This document shows, piece after piece, positions 54,470-62,496 of a stretch of 64,000 nucleotides of DNA. Source of the stretch: Frigidibacter sp037095735 (lineage in GTDB: Bacteria > Pseudomonadota > Alphaproteobacteria > Rhodobacterales > Rhodobacteraceae); the NCBI RefSeq assembly GCF_037095735.1, contig NZ_JBAWKD010000003.1:62001-126000 (forward strand). Direction: 5' to 3'. The stretch's first letter is position 1. Every line of letters begins with the position of its first letter. The notes beneath the pieces are model-generated. The model searched no databases and was not told the origin of the DNA. It saw only the letters and a list, made by a program, of their open reading frames with translations. The translations under genes and the position numbers were made by a program.

Positions 54470-55516
54470 TCAGAGGATCCGGCCCGTGTAGCGCACGCCC
54501 GAGCCGGCGGTGACGGTGCCCAGCGTGAAGACCTGCTCGCCGGCGTCCGCGAACAGCGCCTTGAGGGCGTCCGCGCGGTCGGCGGCGACCACGGCGATCA
54601 TGCCGATGCCCGAGTTGAAGGTCTTCAGCAGTTCCGCCTCTTCCATCCCGGCCGTCTCGGCCAGCCAGCGGAAGACCGGCGGCAGCTGCCAGGCGGTCAG
54701 GTCGATGCTGGCCCCCAACCCTTCGGGCAGGACCCGCGGCAGGTTCTCGGTCAGGCCGCCGCCGGTGATATGCGCGAGGCCATGCACGCCGCCCGCGCGG
54801 ATCGCGGCGAGGCATTGCTTGACGTAAAGCCGGGTCGGCGCCAGCAGCGCATCGCCCAGTGCACCCTCGCTGAACGGCGAGGGCGCGTCCCAGCCGAGGC
54901 CGGCCAGCTCGACCACCTTGCGCACCAGCGAATAGCCGTTCGAATGCACCCCGTTCGAGCCGAGCCCGATCAACACGTCCCCCTCGGTCACGCCCTCGGG
55001 CAGCGCGGTGCCGCGCTCCATCGCGCCGACCGCGAAGCCGGCAAGGTCGAAGTCGCCGCCGTGATACATGCCCGGCATCTCGGCGGTCTCGCCGCCCACC
55101 AGCGCGCATCCCGACTGTTCGCAGCCCAGGGCGATGCCCTCGATGATCTTGGTCGCCTGGTCCACGTCCAGCTTGCCGGTCGCGAAATAGTCGAGGAACA
55201 GCAGCGGCTCGGCCCCCTGGCAGACGAGGTCGTTCACGCACATCGCGACAAGGTCGATGCCGATCGTGTCGACCCGCCCGGTGTCGATGGCGATCCGCAG
55301 CTTGGTACCGACGCCGTCGGTCGCGGCCACAAGGATCGGGTCGTTGTAGCCTGCGGCCTTGAGATCGAAGAGCGCGCCGAACCCGCCAAGACCCGAGACG
55401 GTGCCCGAGCGGTTGGTGCGTTTCGCCGCCGGTTTGATCCGTTCGACCAGCGCGTTGCCTGCGTCGATGTCCACGCCCGCTGCCGCATAGGTCAGCCCGT
55501 TCTTGCCGCCGCTCAT
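54470..55516 (-). CDS. purM: Phosphoribosylformylglycinamidine cyclo-ligase (AIR synthetase)
   Basis: A 348-residue ATP-dependent enzyme of purine synthesis. MSGGKNGLTYAAAGVDIDAG opens it. VAATDGVGTKLRIAI (near residue 58) and GCALVGGETAEMPGMYHGGD (near residue 130) are diagnostic; ITGGGLTENLPRVLPEG is near residue 245. First gene of a purM-purN operon. An upstream frame to 55720 shows no conservation. Confidence 0.96.
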   Translation of the reverse strand: MSGGKNGLTYAAAGVDIDAGNALVERIKPAAKRTNRSGTVSGLGGFGALFDLKAAGYNDPILVAATDGVGTKLRIAIDTGRVDTIGIDLVAMCVNDLVCQGAEPLLFLDYFATGKLDVDQATKIIEGIALGCEQSGCALVGGETAEMPGMYHGGDFDLAGFAVGAMERGTALPEGVTEGDVLIGLGSNGVHSNGYSLVRKVVELAGLGWDAPSPFSEGALGDALLAPTRLYVKQCLAAIRAGGVHGLAHITGGGLTENLPRVLPEGLGASIDLTAWQLPPVFRWLAETAGMEEAELLKTFNSGIGMIAVVAADRADALKALFADAGEQVFTLGTVTAGSGVRYTGRIL

Positions 55517-55740
55517 CGCCCGGTCCCCGCTGGTCTGTCGTGCCATCCGCGCCCCATGCGCGCGGCCGTCGGGGACCCGATAGCCGAAGTCGCGCCGCGC
55601 CGCAACGTGCGGGCGGTGTTGGGCAGGTTCCCGCCATGCGCCCAAATTAAAGTGAACGGAAAGGTACAGCCGCGGGGAACGCATTCCGGCGCGCTGGTGT
55701 TGTCTGGACATACGACGCAACGAAGCGAAAGGAAACCGAA

Positions 55741-56256
55741 ATGAACGGCTTCAAGAAAACCGCCCTCGTCGCCACCGCTCTGTCGCTGACCCTCGGCGGC
55801 GCCGCCTTCGCGCAGGAAAACGTGGCCCCGGCCAAGGCCGAAAAGCAGCAGACCCAGACCGAGATGAAGGTCGACGCCACCACCGGCGCCCCGACCGCAG
55901 TCACCGGCGCTGCCGTCCGCGCGGGTTCGGGTGCGATGGCCGGCTGGCCGGTCTATGGCTCGGACGGCGTGCAGGTCGGCACCGTGGTCGATGCCGCGCT
56001 CGAGCCGGACGACAGCCTGAAGTATGTCGTCTTTGCGATGGAAGACGGCCGTCAGGTGCAGATGACCGCGGAATCGGTCGCCCGCATCAGCGAGAACAGC
56101 CTCGAGGTGCTGGTGCCGTCGGCCCAGATCGCCGCTGCGGCCCAGTCGGGCTACACCGCGATGACCGCCTCTATGCCCGAGGCGCTGAAGGCCGACCCGG
56201 TTCCTGCGGTGACCAACGAAACCCAGGAAGACGGCATGGCCCCGGCGAGCAACTGA
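55741..56256 (+). CDS. Secreted PRC-barrel protein
   Basis: A 171-residue periplasmic protein. The signal peptide is residues 1-24 (MNGFKKTALVATALSLTLGG to AFAQ). A Lys/Gln/Thr linker precedes a PRC barrel from about residue 65 (MAGWPVYGSDGVQVGTVVDA; SLKYVVFAMEDGRQVQMTAE; LEVLVPSAQ). High-expression codons and a 14-pair terminator suggest an abundant envelope protein. It is the second PRC-barrel protein of the window. Divergent from purM with a 224-base gap. Confidence 0.85.
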   Translation: MNGFKKTALVATALSLTLGGAAFAQENVAPAKAEKQQTQTEMKVDATTGAPTAVTGAAVRAGSGAMAGWPVYGSDGVQVGTVVDAALEPDDSLKYVVFAMEDGRQVQMTAESVARISENSLEVLVPSAQIAAAAQSGYTAMTASMPEALKADPVPAVTNETQEDGMAPASN

Positions 56257-56275
56257 TCGCCCGATCCATCCCTGC

Positions 56276-56308
56276 AAACGCCCCGGCGCACTCCGCGCCG
56301 GGGCGTTT
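56276..56308 (+). terminator. Intrinsic terminator after PRC-barrel gene
   Basis: AAACGCCCCGGCGC (56276-56289), loop ACTCC, GCGCCGGGGCGTTT (56295-56308): a perfect 14-pair stem. Confidence 0.88.
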
Positions 56309-56373
56309 CGCATTTGCGCGGCCCATCCGCGACTTGATCGCGCGGCCGGAACATCCTAACCATCCGGACGGCC

Positions 56374-56449
56374 GGGCCTGTAGCTCAATGGTTAGAGCAG
56401 GGCGCTCATAACGCCTTGGTTGGGGGTTCGAGTCCCTCCGGGCCTACCA
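56374..56449 (+). tRNA. tRNA with CAT anticodon (Ile2 more likely than Met)
   Basis: 76 bases including encoded CCA. Acceptor GGGCCTG pairs with CGGGCCT; D-arm AGCTCAATGGTTAGAGC; anticodon arm GGCGCTCATAACGCC; T-arm GGGGGTTCGAGTCCCTC. The acceptor pairs C4-G69 and C5-G68 are the ones that mark tRNA-Ile2 for lysidine formation by TilS, and the TTGGT variable arm resembles ileX, so Ile2 is favoured over elongator Met. A mobile element is inserted at its 3' end. Confidence 0.96.
56420..56449. other. Predicted attachment site (tRNA 3' end)
   Basis: The integrase gene ends 48 bases past the tRNA and points at it, the standard arrangement for tRNA-targeting tyrosine integrases. The T-arm and 3' acceptor half would be the att core; the second copy should lie beyond 64000. 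Confidence 0.5.
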
Positions 56450-56496
56450 CTTCCCCGCCGGTGACGTTTGTTTTCAAGTGGTTAAGCTTCATTTTG

Positions 56497-57567
56497 TCAA
56501 ACCTCTCTTGCGGGTTTGACAATTTCCGTTCTGTCTTCGTCCGCGTCGAGCTGTTTTTGGACTGCCTGCCGGGCCAGCTTCAGTCTGTCCGCCGAGTCGA
56601 TGTAGGTCTGCACTTCCTTCAGATTACGGTGGCCTGAAATGGCCATGATTTGCGGCCCGCTGCATCCCGCTTCGGCCAGTCGGCGGCAGGCGGACTTGCG
56701 CAGCCCATGCGCGGCCAGCCCCAGCGGCAGGCCCGCTTCCGTCACGCGGTCACGAAACCAGTTGCCGAAACCGGCCACGGCGAAGGGCTTCCCATACTCG
56801 GTCAACAGGAACGTCATGTTCTTGACCGGCAGGGCGTCCAGAGACGCCCGCAGGACCGGGTGCAGGGGGATTTCCAGCTCTGTCCCTGTCTTGGACTGGC
56901 GAAGCCGCAAAACGCCGTCCCTGAGTTGCTGACGACCCATGCGCACCACGTCCGAACGCCGCTGGCCCGTATAGAGCAACAGGTCGAGTGCGAGCCGCGC
57001 CCGGCTGCCCGTCGGGTGGCGGGCATAGAAGGCTTCGATATGCTCTTCATCCCAAGACTGGTAGCCGGAAGAGCCTGTCCGCAGCTTCCTGATGCCAAGG
57101 CTCGGATCGTCGGGGCGCATTCCCGCGTCAATGGCATGGCGCATCAGAATCTTGATGGTCTTCAGCCAATTGTTCGCCACTGCCGGGCGCTCTGCCAGGT
57201 TGGCGATGATCGCCTTGACGTGTTCCCGCTTCAGCTTGGCCACGATCTTTTCGCCATGCTGTTCCCGGAACGGTTCGATGGTGCTGCGATAGGTGCGTTG
57301 CGTGATGGGCTTCAGGTTCCGGTATTCCGAAGAGCGGTAGTAGCTCGCCACTAGAGCCGCCACGGTGCCGGGAACGGTCTTCGCGGCCCCTGCCCCAAGG
57401 TTGTTCGGCTCGCCCTTCGCTGCGGCCTCATAGGCAGCCATGAATTCGGGACTCCACGGCAGGCCCGGCAACGCCACGCGGTCAAAGCCGGGGCGGCGGA
57501 AATACCAGCGGGGGCTTCCGTGCCGGTCAAGAAAGCCTTGGCAATACTTGGGTGGCTTACGCATCAT
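56497..57567 (-). CDS. int: Tyrosine-type site-specific integrase
   Basis: A 356-residue tyrosine recombinase for integration at the adjacent tRNA. The N-terminal SAM-like core-binding domain is residues about 66-150. Catalytic residues are Arg203 (YTGQRRSDVV), Lys226 (QSKTGTE), His287 and Arg290 (AAHGLRKSACRR), His313 (ISGHRNLKEV) and Tyr322 (QTYID). All are intact. Its ATG overlaps the stop of the AlpA-like gene, and it is the last gene of the capsid operon, which is unusual. GC content is below the host's. Confidence 0.94.
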   Translation of the reverse strand: MMRKPPKYCQGFLDRHGSPRWYFRRPGFDRVALPGLPWSPEFMAAYEAAAKGEPNNLGAGAAKTVPGTVAALVASYYRSSEYRNLKPITQRTYRSTIEPFREQHGEKIVAKLKREHVKAIIANLAERPAVANNWLKTIKILMRHAIDAGMRPDDPSLGIRKLRTGSSGYQSWDEEHIEAFYARHPTGSRARLALDLLLYTGQRRSDVVRMGRQQLRDGVLRLRQSKTGTELEIPLHPVLRASLDALPVKNMTFLLTEYGKPFAVAGFGNWFRDRVTEAGLPLGLAAHGLRKSACRRLAEAGCSGPQIMAISGHRNLKEVQTYIDSADRLKLARQAVQKQLDADEDRTEIVKPAREV

Positions 57568-57836
57568 CTCAGCACCTCATCCCAGCCGCCGTCGTCATGG
57601 TCATGTTGGGCCGGGTCTTCGCCACCCGGCAAAGCTTCAAAGGCGCGGTCCACCGCTCGAACGTCCCAGACATTGCGACCATAGATGCGCTTGGGGCCGG
57701 GCATACGCCCCTCCGCCACCAGACGGTCAAAAGTACTGGGGCTGACCCCAATAAGATCCGCCGCCTCTTTACGATTCAGCCCCCGCCGCGTGGGCGGCGG
57801 AAGGGCGCCGTGAGGTGTGGCGACGGCCTTAGTCAT
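57564..57836 (-). CDS. AlpA/excisionase-like DNA-binding protein
   Basis: A 90-residue protein with a MerR-type winged helix: RRGLNRKEAADLIGVSPSTF at residues 17-36, RLVAEGRMPGPKRIYGRNVW as the wing, then DVRAVDRAFEAL. Such proteins act as excisionases or as activators of int (AlpA) in satellites and prophages. It overlaps int by 4 bases and lies 4 bases after the DUF2190 gene. Direction and coupling indicate that int and this gene are made together with the capsid genes. Confidence 0.85.
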   Translation of the reverse strand: MTKAVATPHGALPPPTRRGLNRKEAADLIGVSPSTFDRLVAEGRMPGPKRIYGRNVWDVRAVDRAFEALPGGEDPAQHDHDDGGWDEVLR

Positions 57837-57840
57837 TGGC

Positions 57841-58170
57841 TCAGAACACCCCGTTCAGACGCACGGTGACGGTGCCCGACGGGTTGCCCGCCCCCGCGAC
57901 GGCCACACCGATCTTGGTGTTGCCGCTGGTGGTGCTGGTCAGCAGCTTGGCGGTATCGTCCCAATAGACGGCAGCCCCGACGGCAAACACGTCGGTCGAG
58001 ACCTTGGGCAGATCGAAGACGCCGACGGTCACAAGGTCCACGTCGGCCCCGGACAGGGCGTCACCAGCGGCAACGCCGAAGATCAGGCCCGACATTGCCC
58101 CGCCGCCGCTGGCGACGTTGTAGGGCGCGGCAATGGTCAGGTTCTCGCCCTTCTGTACATAATTTTTCAC
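57841..58170 (-). CDS. DUF2190 phage capsid-associated protein
   Basis: A 109-residue protein of the DUF2190 family, found next to major capsid genes and thought to be a head decoration or fibre protein. MKNYVQKGENLTIAAPYNVA at the start and GLIFGVAAGDALSGADVDLV follow the family, ending in TVTVRLNGVF. It begins 2 bases after the gpW-like gene. Confidence 0.85.
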   Translation of the reverse strand: MKNYVQKGENLTIAAPYNVASGGGAMSGLIFGVAAGDALSGADVDLVTVGVFDLPKVSTDVFAVGAAVYWDDTAKLLTSTTSGNTKIGVAVAGAGNPSGTVTVRLNGVF

Positions 58171-58172
58171 GG

Positions 58173-58391
58173 TCAGAGTCCTTTCAAAGTTCTGAAGAGG
58201 ATGGTGGAAGCGGGGCGCTTGGACGCCGCCGCGATTTCCGCATCAAGCGCCGCCAGCGCCCGCGCCATCTCGGCATCGCTCTTGTAGGTCACAAGCTCGC
58301 CGTTCTGGTCGCGGAAGGTCATGACGCCGCCCGCTCTTGCCCTGAAGAGCATGTCACGGGCGGCGGTCAGCTCTACCAGCGTGAGGGCCAT
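58173..58391 (-). CDS. gpW-like head-tail joining protein
   Basis: A 72-residue protein resembling lambda gpW: LTLVELTAARDMLFRARAGG, FRDQNGELVTYKSDAEMARA, LAALDAEIAAASK. In lambda gpW sits between terminase and portal; here it follows the capsid gene by one base. It should act as a head-completion or connector protein, which even a tail-less satellite would need to accept a helper tail. Confidence 0.7.
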   Translation of the reverse strand: MALTLVELTAARDMLFRARAGGVMTFRDQNGELVTYKSDAEMARALAALDAEIAAASKRPASTILFRTLKGL

Positions 58392-58392
58392 A

Positions 58393-60153
58393 TCAGGCCC
58401 CCGGATTCAGGTAAGCACCGCGCCAATCCACGGCCCCGCAGCCGAAGTCTAAGACCACGCGGAATTCCATGCCCAGCACATCCCAGCCTTCGCGGGATGC
58501 CATCTGCGGCCCTTGGGCGGAGGACAGGTAAGCGTATTCCAGCACGGGTAGAACGGCGGGGTCCGCGAAGAGGTAGAAGGACTCGTCGGTGATGCGCGGT
58601 TCCACCAGCAAGGTCAGCTTGCCGCTGAAGGCGTTCACGTCTGCCACGGTGGCGGCATAGATCGAAGCCAAGACCTGTTCCGCCGTGGTTTCCAGCTCCG
58701 GCCCCACAACAAGGAAGCGCGGGGTCGCGTTGATCGGGGTCACGCCGTCCAGCCCCTTCATGCCGCGCATGGCCCTGCGGGCCGCGTCCAGCGCCGCAAC
58801 GTCCAAGGCAGCCCCGGTGGCAAGGTTGCCGTGGGTGGCGTGGAAGAGGGCCAGCCCGTCTTCGCCCATGACCGGATTGGACAAGAGCTTGGTCAGCAGC
58901 AAGTTGGCTTCGGTTTCCGCCGCCATGCGGCCCGCCGTCGCGCCCCAGTCGCGGAAGGCCCCCAGATCGTCATTAATGAGGGCCTTGCGGCTGATAGCGA
59001 ATTGGGTGGCGTAAGTGTCTAGCGAATAGGACTCCTTGGCCTCGCCACGCGTGTTGGACTTGATCTCGCCCGACTCGCTGACCTTTTCGAGCAACCCCAC
59101 GTCCGACAGCTTCAGCGTGGACAGGGCGCGGAAGTCGGGCGCGGTGGCCTGCCGGGCCAAAGTGGTCTTGATCGGGCTTTGCGCTGTCTGATACCCGGCC
59201 ATCAGGGTCCGGTTGCCCGTGCCCGTCAGCAGGTTCGGGAAGTCGCTGGTAGTGTGCATCGCCGCCCGGAAAAGCTGGTCTGCATCCATCCCCCGCGTCG
59301 AGACGCCCGTGGCCTCCACTGCGGCGCGGGCGTGATCGCGCAGCGTGTCCCCCATGTAGGGGGCAGCTTCCGGCTTGGGTGCCGTGCCCGATACGCGGGC
59401 ATAGAGGGCATCGGCGCGACGCTGCATGGCGGTGGCCGGGTCATCTTGGGTGGCCACGGTGCGGATGCGGGGGGTCTGCCGGGCGCGGGCCTGAAGAGCT
59501 TCAGCAGCAGCCGCCCGACCGTCTTCGCGGATTTCGTCGTCGGTCAATTCGTCTTCCGCCGCAGCCATGCGGGCCTGCCACTCTTCGGGCAAGTTGTGGG
59601 CGGCGGCGACACGCTGGATTAGCGCGGCGCGGGGATCGTCTTGGTTATCCTTGGGCATGGGATCGCTCCTGAAGGTTGCGCCGGGATCGGCAGGGATCGG
59701 AACGGCAGAGACTTCGGAAATTGCCCAAGCCGCCGCCGTCCGAACGCGGGCCTTGGTCGCGGGATCGAAGGAGTCGGCCCAGCGGGTGACGCGGTAGCCG
59801 ATGGAAACGCCCTTCAAGGTGCCTTCCTGAATCCGGGTGATGATCGAGGCGGCGTCGGTTGCGCTGGACAGGCGGATGGTGGCCACAAGGCTTCCGCCTT
59901 CCATGCGATGCGCGATAATCACGCCAATCACGTCGCGCGCAGAGCCTTGGCGGTGCCCGTCCAACACGGGCGAGCCGTTAAGGCCGGACAGATCCAGTGC
60001 GGCGGGGTCCAGCCGTTCGGTGTAAGGCCCCCTGGAGTCCCGGCGGGTGACGCTCGCGAAGGTGCTAACCACGGCTTCAACGGTCATCGCATCTGCATTG
60101 AATGAGTCGGGCGTGAAGCTGGCCCGACGGATCATCAGGTCATCGAGCGGCAT
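58393..60153 (-). CDS. Prohead protease-major capsid fusion protein
   Basis: A 586-residue fusion. Residues 1-175 are an HK97-type prohead protease (S78) with His67 (VLDGHRQG) and Ser117 (LKGVSIGYRV). Residues about 180-260 form a charged helical scaffold-like segment, and 265-586 is the major capsid domain (TLKLSDVGLLEKVSESGEIK; TQFAISRKALINDDLGAF; FLVVGPELETTAEQVLASIY). A known class of fused protease/capsid proteins in alphaproteobacterial phages. The ATG at 60151-60153 overlaps the portal stop by 14 bases and has GGGGG upstream; an ATG at 60189 is possible. Confidence 0.9.
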   Translation of the reverse strand: MPLDDLMIRRASFTPDSFNADAMTVEAVVSTFASVTRRDSRGPYTERLDPAALDLSGLNGSPVLDGHRQGSARDVIGVIIAHRMEGGSLVATIRLSSATDAASIITRIQEGTLKGVSIGYRVTRWADSFDPATKARVRTAAAWAISEVSAVPIPADPGATFRSDPMPKDNQDDPRAALIQRVAAAHNLPEEWQARMAAAEDELTDDEIREDGRAAAAEALQARARQTPRIRTVATQDDPATAMQRRADALYARVSGTAPKPEAAPYMGDTLRDHARAAVEATGVSTRGMDADQLFRAAMHTTSDFPNLLTGTGNRTLMAGYQTAQSPIKTTLARQATAPDFRALSTLKLSDVGLLEKVSESGEIKSNTRGEAKESYSLDTYATQFAISRKALINDDLGAFRDWGATAGRMAAETEANLLLTKLLSNPVMGEDGLALFHATHGNLATGAALDVAALDAARRAMRGMKGLDGVTPINATPRFLVVGPELETTAEQVLASIYAATVADVNAFSGKLTLLVEPRITDESFYLFADPAVLPVLEYAYLSSAQGPQMASREGWDVLGMEFRVVLDFGCGAVDWRGAYLNPGA

Positions 60154-61525
60154 TGCTGCCCCCTTTCGGTTTGAACGTGTCAGCGGCAATCTCGGCGTCG
60201 AGGTCTTCCAGCGCCCAGCCGCGCGCCGCCACCAGCTTGCGGCGGCTGGTCAACCCGGCGTTCATTTCTGCCACGTCGGCCTGAACCTGCTTGGCAGGGT
60301 CAACCTGCGTAAAGGCCGGGGGCAGCCATTCGCAGGCCAGATAATCGCGCGGGCTCGCCTCGAAATCCGGGGCTGCAAGCTCTCCCGAGAGGACGCCCCA
60401 CGTCACCACGCGCCGCCAGATCGGGCGCAAGAGCTGGGGCACCAGAATTCCGTATTGGATTTGCTCCACCCGTTGACGGAAGGGCAGAAGCCCCGCCCGC
60501 AGGCTGGAATAGTTGGCCCCGGTCAAGTCACCCGACAGAAGGTGTTCGGGCAGGCCAAGCCCGGCGGCGAGCTGTTGCAGGTTAAGGCGCAGAAAGGCGG
60601 CAACCTCTTGGGTCTGGCCGGGGGAGTTGAATTTTATGTCAACGCCGGTCGGCAGGCGCTTCAGGGTGCCCGGTTCAAGGCCGGTTTCCAGAATGCCGCC
60701 CGCCTCTTCGCCCGTGTAAGGCTCGCCCGCCGTACCGTTCTGGTCGATCAGGAAGCCCGCGTGCATCGCGGCAATCTTGACGCCCATGAGCAGGGCATCG
60801 CAGAGCTGGTCGAATTCGGACGCGGGCAGGATGACCGGGGCCAGCCAAGACACGCCCCGGACCTGCCCGGCGGCAAGCGGTTTGAAGACGTGAAGAATCT
60901 GGTCCGCCGGAATACGGACGGGCGGCGCGTGGGTCGCAAAAAGGTCATGGGGCCGCGACGGCAGGACGTGGTAGGCCACCCGCTGCCCGTCTTGGTCGAA
61001 TTCCACGCCTTGGACGATCACCCCGCCGTCGCTCAACTCACGGGTCATCGACTCGTCCACCAGCTCCGGCGGGATCAGACGAACCTTGGGGCCGTCTTCG
61101 GTTTCGATGACCTGAAGGAAGGCTTCGCCGTCAATCACAAGGCCCCGCGCCACGTCGGCTTGCTGGCCGTAGGCGTCGGTTCGGCCATCCGCGTCCGCCT
61201 CTTCCGTCCAGCGCCCCCACAGATCGGATTGGGCCTTGCGGATGGTGGCATCGGAATGCTTTGGGGTCGGAACGATGCCCGCGCCGATCAAGGCCCCTGC
61301 CCAGTTGACCACGGCCTGCGAAAGCCAAGGATTGTTGTTCGCCAGATACCGCGCGCGGGTCCGAACGCTCGCCCCCGCCCCGGCAACCTCACTGTTGATC
61401 CTGCCGAACGTGCCCATGCCCCAGCCGCGCCGCCCGCCCGCCGCGCCGTCGAAGCGGCGGACAGCCCTGGCCTTCGCGGGCCGGGTGAAGATGCGGGTCA
61501 GCGTCTGGCCGAAGGGGAAAGCCAT
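60140..61525 (-). CDS. Phage portal protein (lambda gpB family)
   Basis: A 461-residue portal, the dodecameric DNA gateway of the head. SVRTRARYLANNNPWLSQAV near residue 53, DVARGLVIDGEAFLQVIETE near 125, GVSWLAPVILPASEFDQLCD near 225 and LSGDLTGANYSSLRAGLLPF near 330 are the lambda-type landmarks. It has normal length for this shorter subgroup. It is the second gene of the gapless head operon, one base after the MerR-like gene. Confidence 0.93.
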   Translation of the reverse strand: MAFPFGQTLTRIFTRPAKARAVRRFDGAAGGRRGWGMGTFGRINSEVAGAGASVRTRARYLANNNPWLSQAVVNWAGALIGAGIVPTPKHSDATIRKAQSDLWGRWTEEADADGRTDAYGQQADVARGLVIDGEAFLQVIETEDGPKVRLIPPELVDESMTRELSDGGVIVQGVEFDQDGQRVAYHVLPSRPHDLFATHAPPVRIPADQILHVFKPLAAGQVRGVSWLAPVILPASEFDQLCDALLMGVKIAAMHAGFLIDQNGTAGEPYTGEEAGGILETGLEPGTLKRLPTGVDIKFNSPGQTQEVAAFLRLNLQQLAAGLGLPEHLLSGDLTGANYSSLRAGLLPFRQRVEQIQYGILVPQLLRPIWRRVVTWGVLSGELAAPDFEASPRDYLACEWLPPAFTQVDPAKQVQADVAEMNAGLTSRRKLVAARGWALEDLDAEIAADTFKPKGGSNAAR

Positions 61526-61526
61526 G

Positions 61527-62081
61527 TCAGTCGCTCAGCTCTTCCAGCAACTCCGCAATGAGACGCGAAGCCGGGATGACAAAGGCGGCGTCCATCGGCT
61601 GCGCCAGTCCCGAGTCCGCCAGAATAACTTCAGCTTCCGCCTTGGCCTTCGCGTCGATCATCGACTCGTCGGCTGCCCAGTCCATCCGCGTTCGGGTCGT
61701 GCCATCGCGCCGCAGTTCGATAACGAGATTAAACGCTTCACCCGCCTTCGCCCGCTCAATGGCTTCATCAATCGGGCGCAGGACTTTCCAGCCGCCGGGA
61801 ATCTTGACCCGACGGCCTTGGCCTGTCTGGGGCTGTTGAAGAAACTGGGCAGCGATTTCCAGCTTCGCCCGATCAAGCCCGAACGCTGCGGCCTTATGGA
61901 CCAGCCGAAGGGCACAGATGGTCTCAAGGGCGAAGTGATCGGTGCGCCCGTCCCTTTCGACAGGCGGAAAGTAGGTCCGCTGCGTCAGGTTGCGCAGCGT
62001 CTTGTCGAGTGTCGGCACACGATCTTTCGGCAAGCGGTCGATCTTTGCGAAGGCATCAGTTGCTTCACGGATGGCGAACAT
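61527..62081 (-). CDS. MerR-like helix-turn-helix protein of unknown role in the head operon
   Basis: A 184-residue protein. Residues about 24-85 look like a MerR-type winged helix (LDKTLRNLTQRTYFPPVERD, then HFALETICALRLVHKAAAFG). The C-terminal half has strands (FNLVIELRRDGTTRTRMDWA) and a final helix (SRLIAELLEELSD). It is the first gene of the gapless set leading to portal and capsid, with AGGAG 7 bases before the ATG. It could be an operon regulator, a terminase-related DNA binder or a gpW-position substitute; I cannot tell which. Confidence 0.7.
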   Translation of the reverse strand: MFAIREATDAFAKIDRLPKDRVPTLDKTLRNLTQRTYFPPVERDGRTDHFALETICALRLVHKAAAFGLDRAKLEIAAQFLQQPQTGQGRRVKIPGGWKVLRPIDEAIERAKAGEAFNLVIELRRDGTTRTRMDWAADESMIDAKAKAEAEVILADSGLAQPMDAAFVIPASRLIAELLEELSD

Positions 62082-62109
62082 ACACGGGCTCCTAGATTGC
62101 TTATCGACT

Positions 62110-62138
62110 CAATAACTCATCTGGAGTTGACTTGGCAA
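62110..62138 (-). promoter_or_regulatory. Possible promoter of the head operon
   Basis: On the minus strand TTGCCA (62133-62138), 17 bases, then TTATTG (62110-62115), about 30 bases before the MerR-like ATG. Matches are moderate. Confidence 0.3.
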
Positions 62139-62187
62139 GCTCTTTCGAGCATCTTCCGACTCACAGCGATGGACACGCTGTTCCTTC

Positions 62188-62237
62188 GGGGCGAAGCCCC
62201 ATCGGGCCACCACGCCTCCCGGCTGGTGTGGTGGCCC
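62188..62237. other. Twin inverted repeats in the element's largest gap
   Basis: GGGG-CGAAG-CCCC (62188-62200) followed by GGGCCACCAC (62204-62213) pairing with GTGGTGGCCC (62228-62237). They lie between the MerR-like gene and a plus-strand small gene. Candidate operator, packaging or cos-type site, or bidirectional terminator; no U-run. Confidence 0.45.
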
Positions 62238-62259
62238 GACCAACCTCAAGCGAGAACAA

Positions 62260-62496
62260 ATGATGCAGGTGAGACTGGATGTGCGGCAATGCCGCAAGCT
62301 GCCGCTTGAACGGCGGGCGAAGACCTTCGAGTTGATCGCCGGTCAGCTCATGCGCGAATACACGATCCGAACCGGCATCGAAGTCCCGCAGGACATGGAC
62401 TTGGAAGTTGTCGAGGCGTTCGCGGAAGGCAATCCCACGTTCGCCAAAGTCTACGAAAAGATCATGGAAGTCCGGGAAGCCCTTCTGGGATTCTAG
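62260..62496 (+). CDS. Small protein of unknown function, opposite strand to the element's operon
   Basis: A 78-residue charged, helical protein (MMQVRLDVRQCRKLPLERRA; PQDMDLEVVEAFAEGNPTF; VYEKIMEVREALLGF). It is the only plus-strand gene in the visible element and is convergent with the DUF2971 gene, overlapping it by 4 bases. The ribosome-binding site is weak (AAGCGAGA). Composition is protein-like, but no family was recognised. It could be an early regulator such as an anti-repressor or inhibitor. Confidence 0.5.
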   Translation: MMQVRLDVRQCRKLPLERRAKTFELIAGQLMREYTIRTGIEVPQDMDLEVVEAFAEGNPTFAKVYEKIMEVREALLGF

